This document shows, one piece after another, positions 61,577 to 64,000 of a DNA stretch of 64,000 bases. Positions within the stretch are counted from its first letter, which is position 1; the number at the start of each line of letters is the position of its first letter. The notes under the pieces were generated by a model. It made no database searches, was not told the DNA's origin, and was given only the letters and a program-made list of their open reading frames with translations. The DNA comes from Candidatus Comchoanobacter bicostacola (GTDB lineage Bacteria; Pseudomonadota; Gammaproteobacteria; Comchoanobacterales; Comchoanobacteraceae). The position numbers were made by a program, and so were the translations under genes. The DNA lies in NCBI RefSeq assembly GCF_024172705.1, contig NZ_CP092900.1:310001-374000 (forward strand). Direction: 5' to 3'.

Positions 61577-63327
61577 TGACGGTATCTACTCAAGTATTTG
61601 ATGCAATTGTAATTGGGGCTGGTGGAGCTGGTATGCGAGCATCATTGGCTCTTGGCGTTGAAGGAAAGCGTGTAGCAGTCATTTCCAAGGTGTTCCCAAC
61701 GCGTTCACATACAGTGGCGGCTCAAGGTGGGATTAATGCTGCTTTATCTAATTACGACGCTGATGATAATTGGAAGTATCATTTTTATGACACCGTTAAA
61801 GGATCTGATTTTTTAGGGGATCAACATGCAATTGAGTATATGTGTCGAGAGGCCCCCAGGTCAATTATAGAGCTAGAGCATTGGGGTATGCCTTTTAGTC
61901 GTGATGAAAAGGGTAAGATTTATCAGCGTGCATTTGGGGGACAATCTCGGTTTTATGGTAAGGAAAAGGTGCGGCGTACGTGTGCAGTGGCAGATAGGAC
62001 GGGACATGCACTGTTACATACTTTGTATCAGCAAAATGTAGCGCATAACACTCAGTTTTATAGTGAGTGGTTTGCATTGGAGCTTGTCAAAAATAAGCAG
62101 GGACACTTTGTAGGTGTAACTGCAATCAATATTTCTGATGGATCTAAATGTTTTTTTGCAGCGAAACAAACGATTCTGGCAACAGGAGGTGCAGGTCGTA
62201 TTTATGAGCAGTCTACCAACGCATATATTTGTACGGGTGATGGATTGGGTATGGCGTGGCGTCATAATATTGGGCTACAGGATATGGAGATGTGGCAGTT
62301 TCATCCAACAGGTCTATACGGGACAGGGATTTTAATTAGTGAAGGTACACGTGGAGAGGGCGGTCGGCTTAGGAATGCTCAGGGTGATTATTACATGAGT
62401 GGGTACTCTAAAAATGCTGATCTGGCCTGTCGTGATATTGTAGCGAGGTCTTCTGTTCAGGAAATTTTAGCGGGCAGGGGATGTGGTCCAGATAAAGATC
62501 ACGTGCATTTAGATTTAACTGATTTGGATGAAGACACGATTCGGAATAAGTTACCTGGAATTACTGAAATTGCACAGGTATACGCAGGGGTCGATCCACG
62601 TAAGGAGCCTTTACCGGTGGTGCCTACTGTGCATTACTTAATGGGTGGTATTCCAACGACTGAATACGGTCAGGTTATTGAGCATACACCTGGTGGTGAT
62701 AAAGTGATTCCAGGACTCTATGCGGTAGGTGAGTGCGCGTGTGTATCGGTACATGGTGCTAATCGTTTGGGTGCAAACTCATTGCTTGATTTAGTTGTAT
62801 TTGGTCGTGCTGCAGGACATCATGTTGCACAACTAGATGAAACGCAACCCTTAGTCTATGATCAAGATGATATTGATCAAGGGTTTGCTACTTATACACA
62901 AATGATGAAACGTACTTCTGGAATTGCACACTCAGTCATCCGTTCTAAATTACAAAAGATAATGCAGCGTGATTTTGGGGTATATCGTAATCATAGTGAA
63001 ATGCAATCGGGCCTTCAGGCGTTAAAACAATTAAAGCATGATTATGATCATTCCTGTTATTTTGCAGATAAGTCTAAGGTCTTTAATACGAATAAAATAG
63101 AGGCCCTAGAAGTTGGAAACTTATTGGATGTTGCGTTATCTACCGCTTATGCATCACTCTACCGTACGGAGTCCAGAGGGGCGCATAGTCGTATGGACTA
63201 CCCTGAACGAGATGATACGAATTGGTGTGTTCATTCGGTAGTGTATGCTGATGAATCTACAGTTAAACGACCGGTTAATGTAGCGCCAAATGAAGTAAAG
63301 CCTGTTATATTGGAGGTAAGAGACTAA
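61576..63327 (+). CDS. sdhA: succinate dehydrogenase flavoprotein subunit
   Basis: SdhA carries covalent FAD and oxidises succinate to fumarate. I start at the GTG at 61576 (583 aa) because GGAG lies 6 bp upstream. An in-frame TTG 12 bp earlier has no such site. The FAD-binding GAGGAGMRA, the flavinylation His in RSHTVAAQGG, the active-site HPTGLYGTG-x-LISEG-x-RGEGG block and the AHSRMDYPERDD end are all present. The stop overlaps the sdhB ATG (TAATG). It works with fumC in this window. Confidence 0.97.
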   Translation: MTVSTQVFDAIVIGAGGAGMRASLALGVEGKRVAVISKVFPTRSHTVAAQGGINAALSNYDADDNWKYHFYDTVKGSDFLGDQHAIEYMCREAPRSIIELEHWGMPFSRDEKGKIYQRAFGGQSRFYGKEKVRRTCAVADRTGHALLHTLYQQNVAHNTQFYSEWFALELVKNKQGHFVGVTAINISDGSKCFFAAKQTILATGGAGRIYEQSTNAYICTGDGLGMAWRHNIGLQDMEMWQFHPTGLYGTGILISEGTRGEGGRLRNAQGDYYMSGYSKNADLACRDIVARSSVQEILAGRGCGPDKDHVHLDLTDLDEDTIRNKLPGITEIAQVYAGVDPRKEPLPVVPTVHYLMGGIPTTEYGQVIEHTPGGDKVIPGLYAVGECACVSVHGANRLGANSLLDLVVFGRAAGHHVAQLDETQPLVYDQDDIDQGFATYTQMMKRTSGIAHSVIRSKLQKIMQRDFGVYRNHSEMQSGLQALKQLKHDYDHSCYFADKSKVFNTNKIEALEVGNLLDVALSTAYASLYRTESRGAHSRMDYPERDDTNWCVHSVVYADESTVKRPVNVAPNEVKPVILEVRD

Positions 63328-64000
63328 TGCAGTTAAAGATACAAAGGTATGACCCTGAAGCAGATGTTCGTCCTTATTTGAAAGCTTATACAGTTGATTT
63401 AAATCAAGTCCAAGGCATGATGTTGCTGGATGTATTAGAGTATATTAAAGATCATCTTGATCCGACATTGAGTATCCGTAGATCTTGTGGTGGTGGTGTT
63501 TGTGGTTCAGATGGTATGAATGTTAATGGTAAAAATGTATTGGCATGCCAAACACAGTTAGCAACATTACCAGAAGATGTCACGATTTATCCTATGCCTG
63601 GTATGCCAGTGGTTCGGGATTTAGTGGTTGATATGAGTCAGTTTTATAAGCACTTTGAGTCAGTAGAGCCTTACTTGCAGCCCAAGCAGCTACCTAAAGA
63701 TCATGAACAGATTCAGTCTATAGAAGATAGAGCAAAACTGGACGGACTTTATGAATGTATCATGTGTGGCTGTTGTACATCAGCATGTCCATCTTCGTGG
63801 TGGAATCCAGATAAATTTGTAGGGCCACAAGGGCTGCTAACGGCGGCGCGTTTTGTTGCAGACAGTAGAGATGGGCAAAAAGAAAAGCGTTTAGATAACT
63901 TATCGGGTAAATATAAGTTATATCGGTGTCGCGGGATATTTAGTTGTACAACAGTATGCCCTAAGGGACTGAATCCTACACAAGCTATTGCAGACTTAAG
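63327..64000 (+). CDS. sdhB: succinate dehydrogenase iron-sulfur subunit (partial, cut by window end)
   Basis: SdhB passes electrons from FAD to ubiquinone through three clusters. The first 224 residues are present. The [2Fe-2S] cysteines lie in RSCGGGVCGSDG and the following ACQT. The [4Fe-4S] site is CIMCGCCTSACPS, and the third cluster site is CRGIFSC...CPKGLNP. GGAGG stands before the ATG. The normal length is about 235-240, so only the last dozen or so residues are missing. Confidence 0.97.
   Translation, partial: MQLKIQRYDPEADVRPYLKAYTVDLNQVQGMMLLDVLEYIKDHLDPTLSIRRSCGGGVCGSDGMNVNGKNVLACQTQLATLPEDVTIYPMPGMPVVRDLVVDMSQFYKHFESVEPYLQPKQLPKDHEQIQSIEDRAKLDGLYECIMCGCCTSACPSSWWNPDKFVGPQGLLTAARFVADSRDGQKEKRLDNLSGKYKLYRCRGIFSCTTVCPKGLNPTQAIADL

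Overview
The window is AT-rich bacterial DNA (G+C roughly 40 % by eye) with tightly packed, often overlapping genes. The gene set points to a gammaproteobacterium: ubiB-ubiJ-ubiE, sdhCDAB, fadA/fadB, typA, an AmpG-like permease, trhO, UvrB and Fpg. Ankyrin-repeat proteins, two of them ending in a U-box-like domain, an ankyrin/DUF4116 protein, a candidate calmodulin-binding IQ motif, a queuosine-precursor importer and many lineage-specific coiled-coil or membrane proteins suggest a host-associated lifestyle with protists or animals, in the manner of the Legionella/Coxiella relatives. The exact taxon cannot be fixed from the sequence. An Fe-S photolyase also fits an organism that meets light.

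Layout. 0-3.6 kb: argS and typA. 3.6-15.3 kb: one minus-strand, almost gap-free cluster that reads, in order of transcription, a lineage-specific membrane protein, ubiE, ubiJ, ubiB, a TolC-like outer-membrane protein, a periplasmic adaptor, an ABC ATPase, an FtsX/MacB-type permease, fadA and fadB. It joins ubiquinone synthesis, a complete tripartite exporter and fatty-acid beta-oxidation. 15.3-19 kb: lspA followed by an eukaryote-like (type 2) ileS. 19-31.9 kb: ordinary core genes (CaCA antiporter, CDP-alcohol phosphatidyltransferase, LOG protein, AmpG-like MFS, SH3 protein, DUF2797, fumC, acyl-CoA dehydrogenase, thioredoxin-like protein, tRNA-Asn, aspartate aminotransferase, uvrB). 32-33.7 kb: a recently duplicated gene pair with copied promoters. 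33.8-39.6 kb: yhhQ-tgt-mazG-like, a membrane protein, mutM, and a photolyase with a DUF2256 gene.

39.6-51.5 kb is the accessory part. A roughly 215-bp direct repeat made of the upstream region and first codons of comEC lies on both sides of about 11.5 kb. That segment holds a large membrane protein, three ankyrin genes and a protein with 43-residue repeats. Two ankyrin genes carry the same C-terminal U-box-like domain behind different ankyrin arrays, and a 783-bp module is duplicated between them. No integrase or transposase is visible.

51.4-64 kb: comEC, a small exported protein, thyA, two linked coiled-coil/membrane genes, two small four-helix membrane proteins, trhO and sdhCDAB, with sdhB cut by the window end. 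Metabolically the window describes an aerobic organism that degrades fatty acids and respires through succinate dehydrogenase, fumarase and ubiquinone. The strongest candidates for undescribed biology are the ankyrin/U-box cassettes in the comEC-flanked island. Next come the predicted queuine-type TGT paired with YhhQ and the IQ-motif protein family.
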